From assembly GCA_964649825.1 (NCBI GenBank), contig CAZYQW010000076.1:1-41372 (forward strand): DNA of 41,372 nucleotides, written 5' to 3'. Position 1 is the stretch's first letter. Every line of letters starts with the position of its first letter. Below, piece after piece: positions 23,886-34,400 of this stretch. Origin of the DNA: CAZYQW01 sp964649825 (GTDB lineage Bacteria > Planctomycetota > B15-G4 > JADJEK01). The notes beneath the pieces are model-generated. The model had not been told where the DNA came from. It ran no database searches and saw only the letters and a program-made list of their open reading frames with translations. The position numbers and the translations under genes were made by a program.

Positions 23886-26800
23886 GTGCGTGGATCTCGC
23901 CGACTGCACCTGACGCTGACCCTCTCCTTGGCCTCTCTCCCGATCGGCGCGGCGCAGCCGGTGGCCGGCGAGACGCTCGTGCTCGACATCAACACCAAGA
24001 AGAACGGCAACGGCGGCGACCTCCATTCGTCACCGACCCTGCTGCTCACCGTGAACGGCATCGCCTACTTCGCAGCCGACGACGGCTGCTTCGGTCGGGA
24101 GCTGTGGCGGACCGACGGGACTCCGGCGGGTACCGTGCTCGTCGCCGACGTCTTCACCGGCGAGGTCTCGTCCCAGCCACGGGACATGGTCATGCTGCCC
24201 GACGGGACGCTGCTGTTCGTCGCCACCCACTCGATCTCCGGGACGGAGCTGTGGAGATCCGACGGCACGGCGGCCGGCACCTCGCTCGTGAAGGACATCC
24301 ATCCGAATTACGCGAGCGGGTTCCCCACCGCGCCCGTCGTGTTCCAAGGACGCGCGTGGTTCAGCGCGGACGACGGAACGGGCGACGAGCTGTGGACGAG
24401 CGACGGAACGTCGAGCGGCACCCAGAAGTTCATCGATCTCAACCCGGCCGGCGCCGCCCACGATCATTCCACGTTCCGCATCCGCGCCGTCGGGAATCGA
24501 CTCTTCTTCTCGAGGCGCTTCCCCTCGGCCGAGCTCTGGGTGACCGATGGAACGTTCGCGGGGACGACGAGCATCGCGTCGTTCGCGGCCATCGCCGGCT
24601 ACGAGTGCCTGCGGACGTTCGGCGAGGCGAGCGGGTACCTCGTCTTCGACGGATGGGACGGGACGCACGGCAACCTCTGGCGAAGCGACGGCACGGCGGC
24701 GGGGACGACCCCGGTCGCCGCCGTCCACGACCCCACCTGGTTCGTGACGGTCGGCTCGTTCGCGTTCTTCCCCGGCGTCGAGTCCGGCCAGGGCTACGAG
24801 CTGTTCGTGACGAACACGACGCCGTCCGGGACCGCGCGCGTCGTGAACCTCGCGCCCGGTCCGTCCGACGGCATCGCGGAGGACGCGATCGCCGCGGTGG
24901 TCGGCAACGGCATCGTCTACTTCGGGTGGACGTCGGCGACGGGGGTCGAGCCGATCTACTCCGATGGGACCACGATCGGGACCTTCCTCCTGGCGGACAC
25001 GATCCCGGGGTCCGGCAGCTCCTTCGTGGAGACCTCCGTGCTGGCCTACGGGTCGGGCGCCGTGTTCACCGCGGCGAACCGGCCGTGGTTCACCGACGGC
25101 ACGGCGGCCGGCACGGTGAAGCTTTCCGACGCGACCGAGCCGGTCCCGCTGGGCGCCTGCGCCGCGGGGTTCCTCCTGCAGGCGAGGGACTCCGTCCACG
25201 GGCGCGAGCTCTGGCTCACCGACGGGACGCCGGCGGGGACGCAGCTCCTGATGGACGTCCACGCGGAAGCGACGCGGAACTCGAACCCTCGGTACTTCCT
25301 CTCCCTCGGGGATCGGGCGTTGTTCCAGGCGACCGACGAGGTCGTCGGGAACGAGCTCTGGTCCACCGACGGAACGGCGGCCGGCACCACGCTCGTGATC
25401 GACATCGCGCCGGGCCCCGCCGACTCCTACCCCGTCCCGCTCGCGACGATCGGCGGGGTCGCGCTCCTCGCGGCCGACGACGGCGCGACGGGCTACGAGC
25501 TCTGGCGGAGCGACGGCACCGCGGCCGGCACTTTCCGGCTCGCAGACATCATGCCGGGCCCGGGCTCCGGCCTGGTGGATGGCTCCTGGCTCGCCGAGCC
25601 GTTCCTGAAGGACAAGTGGTGCGTGCACGGAGGGAAGCTCTACTTCCGCGCCGCGGGTCCGAGCGGAGCCGAGCCCTGGGTCAGCGACGGCACCGCGAAC
25701 GGAACCGTGCAGCTCGTCGATCTGGTCCCCGGCGCAGGATCCTCGAGTCCGACGGCGTTCGCGCCCCTCGGCGATCACGTCTACTTCGCCGCGACGACAC
25801 CCGCGACCGGCAAGGAGCTCTGGCGCACGGATGGTACGGCGGCGGGGACACAGCTCGTGTCCGACATCGAGCCCGGGCCGAGCGACTCGAACCCGAGCCA
25901 TCTCGTCGCGGTGCAGGATCGGCTCTACCTGCTGGCCACGACGAGCGCCTTCGGTTCCGAGCTGTGGCGCCACGACGCGGCGGGCACGGCCCTGGTGCTC
26001 GACATCCGGCCCGGGCCGATGTTCGGAGCATTGGGCCCGATCGTCGCGCTCGATGGAGTCGTCCTGTTCGTGGGGAACGACGCCGCCCACGGCAACGAGC
26101 TGTGGCGAAGCGACGGAACCGCGGGCGGGACGTTCCTGCTTGCGGACCTCGAGCCGGGCGGGGCCGGTTCGTTGCTCCAAGCCATTACGGCCGCCGGTAC
26201 GCAAGCGTACTTCACGCGGAGTCCGTACCAACGCCTCTACGGAACGGACGGCACGGTCGCGGGAACTCGAGTCATCAAGGAGGTGACGGCGTTCGGTCCG
26301 AGCCCGTTCTCCAACGAGTCGTATTGGCGCTTCGGCTCGGACCATCGCGTCATCTTCTCCGGCTGGACCTACACGCACGGCTCGGAGCCATGGGTGACCG
26401 ACGGCACCGAGCCCGGCACCGAGCGGATCGCCGACCTCGCGCCGTACGAGAAGTGGTTCAGCCCCATCCGCGGCGCGCGCGTCGGCGATCGACTCCTCCT
26501 CGCCGGGAACGACGGCGCGACGGGTTTCGAGCTGCACGTGATCCCGTTCGGCGCGACCGGCGGCTGGGTCGTCGAGCCGTACGGGCAGGGATGCGGCGGG
26601 ACGAACGGCGGGCCGCGCCTCGACGCGACCAGCGGCCCGATTCCGGCGTCGACGTTCACCCTCGAGTTGACCGATGCACCCGCGAGTTCGCCCTGGCTGC
26701 TCTCCTTCGCGCTGGGGCGCGCCGCGCTTCCGCTCGGCGGCGGCTGCACCTTCTATCTGTCCGCGCCGTTCTTCCTGGCGCCCGCGTCCGTGACCGACAC

Positions 26801-26954
26801 CGCCGGGTCGTCGACGCTTCCGCTGCCGATCCCGATGCACCCCGCCCTCCCGGGTCTCCTCGTCGACCTCCAGACGATCGTGCTCCCCGCCGGCGGCGCG
26901 CCGCCCCCGTTCACGGCGGCGTCGAACGGCCTGGAGATCGTGATCGGAGGCTGA
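23886..26954 (+). CDS. Secreted ELW-DGT repeat protein (predicted beta-propeller) with C-terminal module
   Basis: The GTG start has a near-perfect GGAGGAA site, giving 1022 residues with a signal peptide (LHLTLTLSLASLPIGAAQP). About 17 repeats of 45-60 residues follow, each centred on ELW-R/x-S/T-DGT-x-AGT (RELWRTDGTPAGT, TELWRSDGTAAGT, NELWSTDGTAAGT, KELWRTDGTAAGT), with L-V-x-DI-x-PG and a short beta strand between. This is the ELWxxDGT family found in large surface proteins of Planctomycetes, Bacteroidetes and Myxobacteria. Some units are worn (VEPIYSDGTTIGT, SELWRHDAAGT). From about residue 893 (VEPYGQGCGGTNGGPRLDA) starts the beta-sandwich tail shared with other proteins here. No catalytic residues are recognised; structural or adhesive role. 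Confidence 0.88.
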   Translation: MRGSRRLHLTLTLSLASLPIGAAQPVAGETLVLDINTKKNGNGGDLHSSPTLLLTVNGIAYFAADDGCFGRELWRTDGTPAGTVLVADVFTGEVSSQPRDMVMLPDGTLLFVATHSISGTELWRSDGTAAGTSLVKDIHPNYASGFPTAPVVFQGRAWFSADDGTGDELWTSDGTSSGTQKFIDLNPAGAAHDHSTFRIRAVGNRLFFSRRFPSAELWVTDGTFAGTTSIASFAAIAGYECLRTFGEASGYLVFDGWDGTHGNLWRSDGTAAGTTPVAAVHDPTWFVTVGSFAFFPGVESGQGYELFVTNTTPSGTARVVNLAPGPSDGIAEDAIAAVVGNGIVYFGWTSATGVEPIYSDGTTIGTFLLADTIPGSGSSFVETSVLAYGSGAVFTAANRPWFTDGTAAGTVKLSDATEPVPLGACAAGFLLQARDSVHGRELWLTDGTPAGTQLLMDVHAEATRNSNPRYFLSLGDRALFQATDEVVGNELWSTDGTAAGTTLVIDIAPGPADSYPVPLATIGGVALLAADDGATGYELWRSDGTAAGTFRLADIMPGPGSGLVDGSWLAEPFLKDKWCVHGGKLYFRAAGPSGAEPWVSDGTANGTVQLVDLVPGAGSSSPTAFAPLGDHVYFAATTPATGKELWRTDGTAAGTQLVSDIEPGPSDSNPSHLVAVQDRLYLLATTSAFGSELWRHDAAGTALVLDIRPGPMFGALGPIVALDGVVLFVGNDAAHGNELWRSDGTAGGTFLLADLEPGGAGSLLQAITAAGTQAYFTRSPYQRLYGTDGTVAGTRVIKEVTAFGPSPFSNESYWRFGSDHRVIFSGWTYTHGSEPWVTDGTEPGTERIADLAPYEKWFSPIRGARVGDRLLLAGNDGATGFELHVIPFGATGGWVVEPYGQGCGGTNGGPRLDATSGPIPASTFTLELTDAPASSPWLLSFALGRAALPLGGGCTFYLSAPFFLAPASVTDTAGSSTLPLPIPMHPALPGLLVDLQTIVLPAGGAPPPFTAASNGLEIVIGG

Positions 26955-27045
26955 CGGAGCGACGCGCGCGCGGCCTCGTCCCCGATGTCGGCGGATCGGC
27001 GCGGCGGACGGACCGAAGCCCTCCCCGACCTCCACGGGATCATGG

Positions 27046-27060
27046 GTTTCCATCGGAAAC
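27046..27060. promoter_or_regulatory. 15-base palindrome upstream of the FG-GAP operon
   Basis: GTTTCCATCGGAAAC is a perfect 6-bp inverted repeat with a 3-base spacer, 104 bases before the ATG of the first FG-GAP gene and 92 bases after the ELW gene. It could be an operator; no terminator-like T-run follows. There is no direct evidence of function. Confidence 0.25.
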
Positions 27061-27163
27061 GTCGGTCCATTGTCCTTCCGCGTCGTTTGTGCTGAACTCG
27101 CGGACGGCGGGAGGCGGACGTGCCGTCCGGCGAACCTCTGGGGGCAGGGGGTAGGAGGCTCGC

Positions 27164-30100
27164 ATGCGTTCGTTCATCTCAACGACGCTCTGTCTGCTGT
27201 TCCAGTCCACGACCACCGCCGGCGAGCTCTTCGTCGATGATGGCTGGCTGAGAACGGCCCAGGCCGTGGTCGTCGCTTCGGAATACGCGGTCCGCGAGCA
27301 GCAGGCTCCGAACCGTGCGCACGGCCTGCGGACGGTCTTCGCCGCCGGCGGCATCCGCGTCGAGCCGCGAACCGGCGACGGGGACCGGTGGACCTTCGGG
27401 CTCACCCTCGCCGGCGTGGGACGCGGCGACGCGCTCCAGGTGCCGCCCTCCGCGGCCCTCCACGCGCACGGGAACCGGATGGAGTATCGGCGCGGGTCGC
27501 TGATCGAGTGGTACGTCAACGATCCACGCGGACTCGAGCAGGGGTTCACGCTGGCGATCCGTCCGAACGGCGATGGACCGTTGCGCCTGGCGATGACCGT
27601 CGAAGGAGACCTCACGGGACGCGAGTCGGACGGCGGTCGGGTCGTCGACTTCGAGCGGCCACCCGGCGTTCGCGTGCTGCGGCTCGACCATCTCGTCGTG
27701 TCGGACCGCGACGGTCGCGGGGTCCCGGCACGCTTCGCGTTCGACGGCACGACCCTCTCCCTCGTGATCGACGACGCGACCGCCACGTATCCGCTGCTGA
27801 TCGATCCTCTCCTGACCTCCCCGTCGTGGATGATCACGGGGGGACAGGCCGGCGCCCAGCTCGGTACGTCGGTGGCGACGGCGGGGGACGTGAACGGCGA
27901 CGGCTACTCCGACGTCATCGTCGGGGCGCCGGAGTTCGACGTCGGGTCGGAGGGAGAAGGGCGCGCGCTGGTGTTCCTGGGGTCGCCGGCGGGGCTTTCG
28001 ACGTCGCCCTCGTGGACGGCGGACGGCGGCCAGGCGCTCGCATCGTTCGGGTTCGCGGTAGCGACGGCGGGCGACGTCGACGGAGACGGCTGCTCCGACG
28101 TGCTGGTCGGTGCCCGACACTTCGACGGTGCGTTCGCCGACGAGGGCCGGGCGTCCCTCTATCTCGGCGGCTCCACGGGCCTCGCCGCGAATCCGGTCTG
28201 GACCGCGACCGGCGGTCAGGCCGGAGCGCGGTTCGGGCACGCTCTGGGCCCCGCCGGCGACGTGAACGGGGACGGCTTCGCGGACGTCGTGGTCGGCGCT
28301 CCGACGGTGGATCAGGGCGCGGCCGACGCCGGCGCCGCGTTCGTGTACGTCGGCTCGAGCGCGGGGCTGGCGGCGGCGCCGGCGTGGTCCGGCTCGAGCC
28401 AGCAGTTCGGCGCGGCGTTCGGGACGTCCGTCGCGACGGCCGGCGACGTCGACGGCGACGGCTTCGCCGACGTCGTGGTCGGCGCGCCGTTCTTCGACCC
28501 CGGAACCCTCCCGGGAGGCGCCGCGTTCGTCTACTTCGGTTCGGCCGGCGTGGAGTTCACCGCGCCGCCCGTGCGGCTCGATGGTCAGGTCGGCTCGTGG
28601 CATGGGTACTCCGTCTCCACGGCGGGAGACGTCGACGGCGACGGATACGCGGACGTGATCGTCGGAGCGCCTCGGCACTCGGACGGCGAGTTCGGCGAGG
28701 GCGGCGCGTTCGTCTACCTCGGCGCGCCGGACCATCCTCTACAAACGGCACCGTGGTCGGACACCGGTGACCAGGTCGACGCGGAGTTCGGCCATGCGGT
28801 GGCGACGGCGGGCGACGTGAACGGCGACGGCCGCGCCGACGTCGTGGTCGGGGCTCGCTTCTTCGACGCCGGGGTCGGTGACGAGGGGGCGGCCTACGTC
28901 TACCTCGGCTCGCCGGCCGGCCCGTCGCTGGTCTGGTCGGTCATGGGCTCGGTGGCAGGCGCGCAGCTCGGAAACGTCGTGTCGACGGCCGGGGACGTCG
29001 ACGGGGACGGCTGCGCCGACGTGATCGTCGGGGCACGTTTTTACCACGCGGGTCAGGCCGGCGAGGGAGCGGCGTTCGTCTACCGCGGCACCTCGGGTGG
29101 AGTCTCGGCCGAACACGGTTGGTCCGCCAGCGGCGAACAGGCGACCGCGAACCTCGGCTGGTCGGTCGCGTCGGCCGGGGACGTCGACGGGGACGGCTGC
29201 GCGGACGTGATCGTCGGGGCGTACGCGTTCGACGCGGGAGAGGTCGATGAAGGTCGGGCGTTCCTCTTCCGAGGTTCTTCCGGCGGCCTCGCCACCGCGC
29301 CCGACTGGACCGCGGAAGGCGACCAGGCCGACGCGTGGTTCGGGTATTCGGTCGCGGCGGCGGGCGACGTGAACGGCGACGGGTTCGTCGACGTCCTCGT
29401 CGGGGCGCCCAAGTTCGACGACGGCGAGGTCGACGAGGGTCGAGTCCTCGTCTACCTCGGCGCAGAGGCCGGACTCGCTTCCGTGCCGGCGTGGACGGTG
29501 GAGTCGGACCAGACCGACGGCCAGCTCGGCCGGTCGGTCTCCAGCGCGGGCGACGTGAACGGTGACGGCTTCGGCGACGTGCTCTACGCGGCGTTCGGAG
29601 GGACGGGCCTCGCGGCCGTTCACCACGGCACGAGCGCTGGTCCCGCGGCGACCCCGGCGTGGTCCGTCCCGGGTCCGTTCGCGGCCCTGGCCGGCGGGGC
29701 GGCGGTCGCGTCGGCGGGTGACGTCGACCGCGACGGCTACTCCGACGTGCTCGTCGCCTCCTCGCCCGGGAGCGCGTCCGTCGCTGCATATCATGGAGGC
29801 GTCGACGGCCTGTCGGACACCGCGGCGTGGTCGACGTCGTTCGCGACCGGCTACGTGAGCGTGGCCGGAGCGGCCGACGTGAACGGGGACGGCTACGCGG
29901 ACGTCCTCGTCGGCGCCGCGGCCCTCGGCATCGGCGGCCGTGCCTACGTCTATCACGGCGGGGTCTTCGGGCTCGCTCCGACGCCCGCGTGGGAGGAGGA
30001 CGTCGGCGACGCGGGCGCCGACTACGGATGGTCGGTGTCGACGGCCGGCGACGTGAACGGCGACGGCTGCGCGGACGTCGTCGTCGGCGCGCCGCACTTC

Positions 30101-31405
30101 GACGGCGGCGAGGCCGACGAGGGTCGTGCGTACGTCTATCGCGGGTCGCCGGCGGGCGTCATGACCACGGCGTCGTGGATCGTCGAAAGCGACGTCGTCG
30201 GCGCGCGGTTCGGAAGCGCGGTGGCGACGGCGGGCGACGTGAACGGCGACGGCTACGCGGACGTGCTCGTCGGTGCTCCCGGGTTCACCGGCGGGTTCGG
30301 CGGCGAGGGACGAGCGTCCCTCTACTACGGGAACGAGGGGCCCGGGATCGCGCTGAACCCACGGCCGCGCACGATCGACGGCAACGGACCGATCGCGCAC
30401 CTCGGCGCGACGCCGGCCGATGGCTTCCGTGTCGCGGCTCTCGGTCGGACGCCGTTCGGACGCGGCCGGGTGCGCCTGCAGGCCGAGATCCGCCACCTCG
30501 GCACGACGTTCGACGGGCCGGTGGCGGGCGTCGTGGTCGACTCGGACCTCGCCGACGTCGGGGTCGACGGCGTCGAGCTCTCCGCGCTCGTCAACGAACT
30601 CTCCGACGGGCTCTACCACTGGCGCGCGCGACTCCTCCCGGACCGGACCTCGTTGCCGTTCCTGTCGCCGAGCCGGTGGGTGTCCGACGCCCGCGACGGC
30701 TGGCAGGAGGCCGACGTCCGGGTGAGGAAGGGCGTCGCGAGGTTCGTCCCGGGAGACCGGCTGATCGGCAAGGTCGACGGCCTCGGCCACACGGCGTCCG
30801 CGTCGTTCCAGGGGCTCGAAGGCATGACGTTGACGCTGACGATCCCGAAGACCTCGACGGAGACCACGTTCGTGGTCGTCATCGCGGACGCGAGCGGCCG
30901 AGTCGAGAAGTCGTGGACCGTGCAGGCGGGGCCGAACGATAAGACGAAGCGGAAGTGGACGCTCGCGACCGACGACGAGTACACCGTGCGCCTCGTCGGC
31001 GTCGCCGGGGCAGGCGCGGTGGAACTGGTCACCGACCGCAAGCTGCCGGCCTCGGCGAAGCCGCACGTCGACGTGCAGAAGGCGACGAAGGGCACCGGTG
31101 CGACGGTCTTCGTGGCGCAGGGGCTCCCGGGCGGCGTTCTCTCCGCGACGTTCACGCCGCGGAAAGGATTCGCGGGCCCGATGACGCTCGCGTTCAAGAC
31201 GCCGGCCGGCGTGGTGATCGACGTGACCGCGTTCCAGCAGGCGACGGCGGACGGCGGGCTGCTGCTCGCCGGGGTGCCGCTCGACCAGGCTGGCGAGTAC
31301 GAAATCGAGGTCGGTGGGTTCGGCCCGAAGAAGAAGGCGAAGGTGAAGGGCGCGCTCGCACCGGTGCAGCCGCCCCCCGGAACCGCGACGGTGGAGATGC
31401 TCTGA
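27164..31405 (+). CDS. Secreted integrin-like FG-GAP protein with 14 repeats, first of a tandem pair
   Basis: The ATG has GGAGG five bases upstream. The 1413-residue protein has a signal peptide (1-20), then an N-terminal domain (about 22-220) with WYVNDPRGLEQGFTLAIRP and TATYPLLIDPLLTSPSW, which prefaces propeller repeats. Fourteen FG-GAP repeats of about 60 residues run from about 222 to 1066. Each has FG-x-x-V-x-TAGDVNGDG-x-x-DV-x-VGAP and a Y-x-G-x-x-x-GL strand; D-x-D/N-x-DG-x-x-D is the integrin-type calcium loop. Fourteen equals two seven-bladed propellers, but that arrangement is inferred. Blades 11 and 12 are degenerate (AGDVDRDG; AADVNGDG). The C-terminus (1067-1413) holds beta-sandwiches with VRKGVARFVPGDRLIGKVDG and EYEIEVGGFGPKKKAKVKG. 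It overlaps the next gene by one base (TGATG), so the two are coupled. Confidence 0.9.
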   Translation: MRSFISTTLCLLFQSTTTAGELFVDDGWLRTAQAVVVASEYAVREQQAPNRAHGLRTVFAAGGIRVEPRTGDGDRWTFGLTLAGVGRGDALQVPPSAALHAHGNRMEYRRGSLIEWYVNDPRGLEQGFTLAIRPNGDGPLRLAMTVEGDLTGRESDGGRVVDFERPPGVRVLRLDHLVVSDRDGRGVPARFAFDGTTLSLVIDDATATYPLLIDPLLTSPSWMITGGQAGAQLGTSVATAGDVNGDGYSDVIVGAPEFDVGSEGEGRALVFLGSPAGLSTSPSWTADGGQALASFGFAVATAGDVDGDGCSDVLVGARHFDGAFADEGRASLYLGGSTGLAANPVWTATGGQAGARFGHALGPAGDVNGDGFADVVVGAPTVDQGAADAGAAFVYVGSSAGLAAAPAWSGSSQQFGAAFGTSVATAGDVDGDGFADVVVGAPFFDPGTLPGGAAFVYFGSAGVEFTAPPVRLDGQVGSWHGYSVSTAGDVDGDGYADVIVGAPRHSDGEFGEGGAFVYLGAPDHPLQTAPWSDTGDQVDAEFGHAVATAGDVNGDGRADVVVGARFFDAGVGDEGAAYVYLGSPAGPSLVWSVMGSVAGAQLGNVVSTAGDVDGDGCADVIVGARFYHAGQAGEGAAFVYRGTSGGVSAEHGWSASGEQATANLGWSVASAGDVDGDGCADVIVGAYAFDAGEVDEGRAFLFRGSSGGLATAPDWTAEGDQADAWFGYSVAAAGDVNGDGFVDVLVGAPKFDDGEVDEGRVLVYLGAEAGLASVPAWTVESDQTDGQLGRSVSSAGDVNGDGFGDVLYAAFGGTGLAAVHHGTSAGPAATPAWSVPGPFAALAGGAAVASAGDVDRDGYSDVLVASSPGSASVAAYHGGVDGLSDTAAWSTSFATGYVSVAGAADVNGDGYADVLVGAAALGIGGRAYVYHGGVFGLAPTPAWEEDVGDAGADYGWSVSTAGDVNGDGCADVVVGAPHFDGGEADEGRAYVYRGSPAGVMTTASWIVESDVVGARFGSAVATAGDVNGDGYADVLVGAPGFTGGFGGEGRASLYYGNEGPGIALNPRPRTIDGNGPIAHLGATPADGFRVAALGRTPFGRGRVRLQAEIRHLGTTFDGPVAGVVVDSDLADVGVDGVELSALVNELSDGLYHWRARLLPDRTSLPFLSPSRWVSDARDGWQEADVRVRKGVARFVPGDRLIGKVDGLGHTASASFQGLEGMTLTLTIPKTSTETTFVVVIADASGRVEKSWTVQAGPNDKTKRKWTLATDDEYTVRLVGVAGAGAVELVTDRKLPASAKPHVDVQKATKGTGATVFVAQGLPGGVLSATFTPRKGFAGPMTLAFKTPAGVVIDVTAFQQATADGGLLLAGVPLDQAGEYEIEVGGFGPKKKAKVKGALAPVQPPPGTATVEML
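27829..30360 (+). repeat. 14 FG-GAP blade repeats, about 180 bp each (gene 1)
   Basis: Each unit carries a conserved core similar to GCGACGGCGGGCGACGTGAA, then CGGCGACGG, at about 180-base spacing, encoding TAGDVNGDG. The repetition is strong enough to support slippage or recombination between units. Confidence 0.8.
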
Positions 31406-34400
31406 TGCGCACGCTCACGACGTTGCTCCTTGGCGTGGTCTGCGCGCGAGCGCTGGTCGCCGGCGAGACCGGGACGACGGAACGGCCGGCCGGCGTCGAT
31501 GCCGCGTGGTGGAGCCGGGCGCAGGCCGCGGTCGCCGCATCCGAATACGAGGTGCAGGGGACCGTGGCGCCGAATCGAGCGCACGGCTTCCGGACCGTCT
31601 TCCGCGACGACGGGATCACGATGCTGCCCCGCCGTTCCGGCGACGCCCCATGGGCGCTCGCGTTGACGCTCGTCGGGATCGGCCGCGGCGACGCGGTCGC
31701 GGCGCCGGAGACGCCGACGCGGTTCGTCGACGGGAATCGGGTCGAGTACCGCCGTGGCGACCTGACCGAGTGGTACCTGAACGACCCGCGCGGACTCGAG
31801 CAGGGGTTCACGCTCGCGACGCGGCCCGATGGAGACGGCGCGCTGCGGCTGACGCTGGCGCTCGCGGGCGGCCTCGTCGCGCGCGCGTCGGCCGACGACA
31901 CGGCCGTCCTGCTTCGCACGGACGGGGAAGGCGGCCACGTCCTCGTGCTGCGCGTCGACCATCTGGTCGCGACCGACGCGGCGGGCGTCGACGTGCCGGC
32001 CCGCTTCGAGGTCGATGGTGACACGCTTGCGCTCGTCGTCGACGACCAGGCCGCCACCTACCCGCTCGTCATCGATCCGCTCGCCACGTCGCCGTCGTGG
32101 ACGGCCGAGGGCGGCCAGTCGAGTGCGGGCTTCGGTACGTCGGTCGGAACGGCGGGAGACGTGAACGGCGACGCCATCTCCGACTTGATCATCGGAGCGC
32201 CCGGCTTCGACGGCGGCCTCGAGGACGAGGGGCGCGTGTTCGTGTTCCTCGGTTCACCGGCGGGACCCGACTCCACGCCGACGTGGACGGCGGACGGCGA
32301 CCAAGCGTTCGGCGGTTTCGGCGACGCCGTGGCGACCGCCGGCGACGTGAACGGTGACGGATACTCCGACGTGTTGGTCGGAGCGCGGCGCTTCGACGGC
32401 GGCACGATCGACGACGGTCGCGTGGCGCTCTTTCTCGGCGGTCCGAACGGCCTGGCGCCGTCGCCGGCCTGGACCGCGGACGGCGGGCAGGCGGAAGCAT
32501 GGTTCGGTGCGGCGGTCGCGCCGGCCGGCGACGTGAACGGTGATGGGTTCGGCGACGTGATCATCGGAGCCCCGTCGCGCGACGAGACCGAGCCGGACGC
32601 AGGGCGTGCATACGTCTATCACGGTGGGCCGTCGGGGCTGCCGGCCGCTCCGTCGTGGACGGTGGCGGGCAGCCAGTCGGGTGCGGCGTTCGCGGGAGCG
32701 GTGGCGCCGGCCGGCGACCTGGACGGCGACGGCTACGGCGACGTGATCGTCGGAGCACCGTTCGCGGACGACGGCGAGTTCGACGAGGGGCGAGCGTACG
32801 TCTATCGGGGCGGCCCGGCGGGTCTCGCGACGGCGGCGGCCTGGTCCGCGCAGGGGAACCAGCTCCACGCGTGGTTCGGCACGTCGGTGGCGACGGCCGG
32901 TGACGTGAACGGAGATGGGTACGCCGACTTCGTGGTCGGGGCGCCGCGGATCACCAACACCCAATTCGAAGAGGGGGCGGCGTACGCGTACCACGGCGGC
33001 GGTTCGAGCCTTCCAACCGCTCCGTCGTGGACGTTCCACCTCGGCTTCGCCGGAGCACGGTTCGGCGCCAGCGTCGCCACGGCGGGAGACGTCGACGCCG
33101 ACGGGTTCGCCGACGTCGTGGTCGGCTCGCCGTTCTTGTCCCTGCCGCAGGTCGAGGAAGGCGGAGCGTGGGGCTTCTTCGGCGGCAAGTCCGGGCTCGC
33201 GACGTTCATCCAGTGGGAGATCGAGAGCGACCAGCCCGGCGCACGCCTCGGGAGCGCGGTGGCGACCGCCGGGGACGTGAACGACGACGGCATCTCCGAT
33301 CTGATCATCGGAGCACTTTCGTGGGACGGGGGCTCGCTCGACGAGGGGGCGGCGTTCGTTCACTTCGGTGCGGCGGACGCGCCCTCGATGATCGAGGACT
33401 GGAGCATGGAAGGCGCCGTGCCGAACGGCTGGTTCGGCGACAGCGTGGCGTCGGCCGGCGACGTGAACGGCGACGGATTCGCCGACGTGATCATCGGGGC
33501 TCCCGTCCGGATCGATCTCGGTTCCGAGGTCGGGCGCGCGTTCGTCTACCACGGCGGCGCATCCGGGCTCGCGCTCACGCCCGCGTGGACCGTGACGGGG
33601 ACGGACGGCGGCGACGACCTCGGTCTCTCCGTCTCCTCGGCCGGCGACGTGAACGGCGACGGGTACGCCGACGTGATCGTCGGATCCCCGTTCAAGAACA
33701 AGCTCGTCGCCGGACGGGCGTTCGTCTACCTCGGGTCGTCCGCCGGCTTGTCGGCCACGCCGACCTGGACGGGCGGAGACGGCTCGGGCAACGACGACTT
33801 CGGCGTCTCCGTCTCGGCCGCCGGCGACGTGAACGGAGACGGCTTCGTCGACGTGATCGTGGGGGCTCAGCGGAAGGACTCCAACGGCGCCGCGTACGTG
33901 TTCCTCGGGGCGACGTCCGGCGTCGCCGCGGCACCGTCCTGGTCGACGTTCGGAGGCGCGGGCAACGACCAGTACGGCTCGTCGGTCTCCGCGGCCGGGG
34001 ACGTGAACGGAGACGGCTTCGCCGACGTGATCGTGGGCGCGGAGAACGCGCCGAACAACAGCAAGGCGGGAGCGGCGTACGTCTTCCACGGCAGCGCCTC
34101 CGGCCTCGCCATCGACAAGTCCTGGACCTTCGAGTCGGACCTGACGAACGCATTCCTGGGCGGGGAATCGGGCGTCTCGACGGCCGGCGACGTGAACGGC
34201 GATGGCTACTCCGACGTCGTCGTCGGGGCGTCCCGCTACGAGTTCGGCGGCGGGGCGGATCAAGGTCGCGCGTGGGTGTTCCACGGCGGACCCGGCGGAC
34301 TCTCCCCCGTTCCGGCGTGGTTCCGCGACGCGCCCGATCCGGGCGGAAACGGCTACGGACAGGGGGTCTCGACGGCCGGCGACGTGAACGGCGACGGCTG

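Noticed and set aside
22184..27154. Very long open frames antisense or out of frame to the large repeat genes (plus strand 22184-27154; minus strand 24030-27053, 28739-31066, 32254-35382).
   Set aside because: High GC makes stops rare. These frames are Arg/Pro-rich, lack domains and ribosome binding sites, and lie over genes with clear families in another frame.
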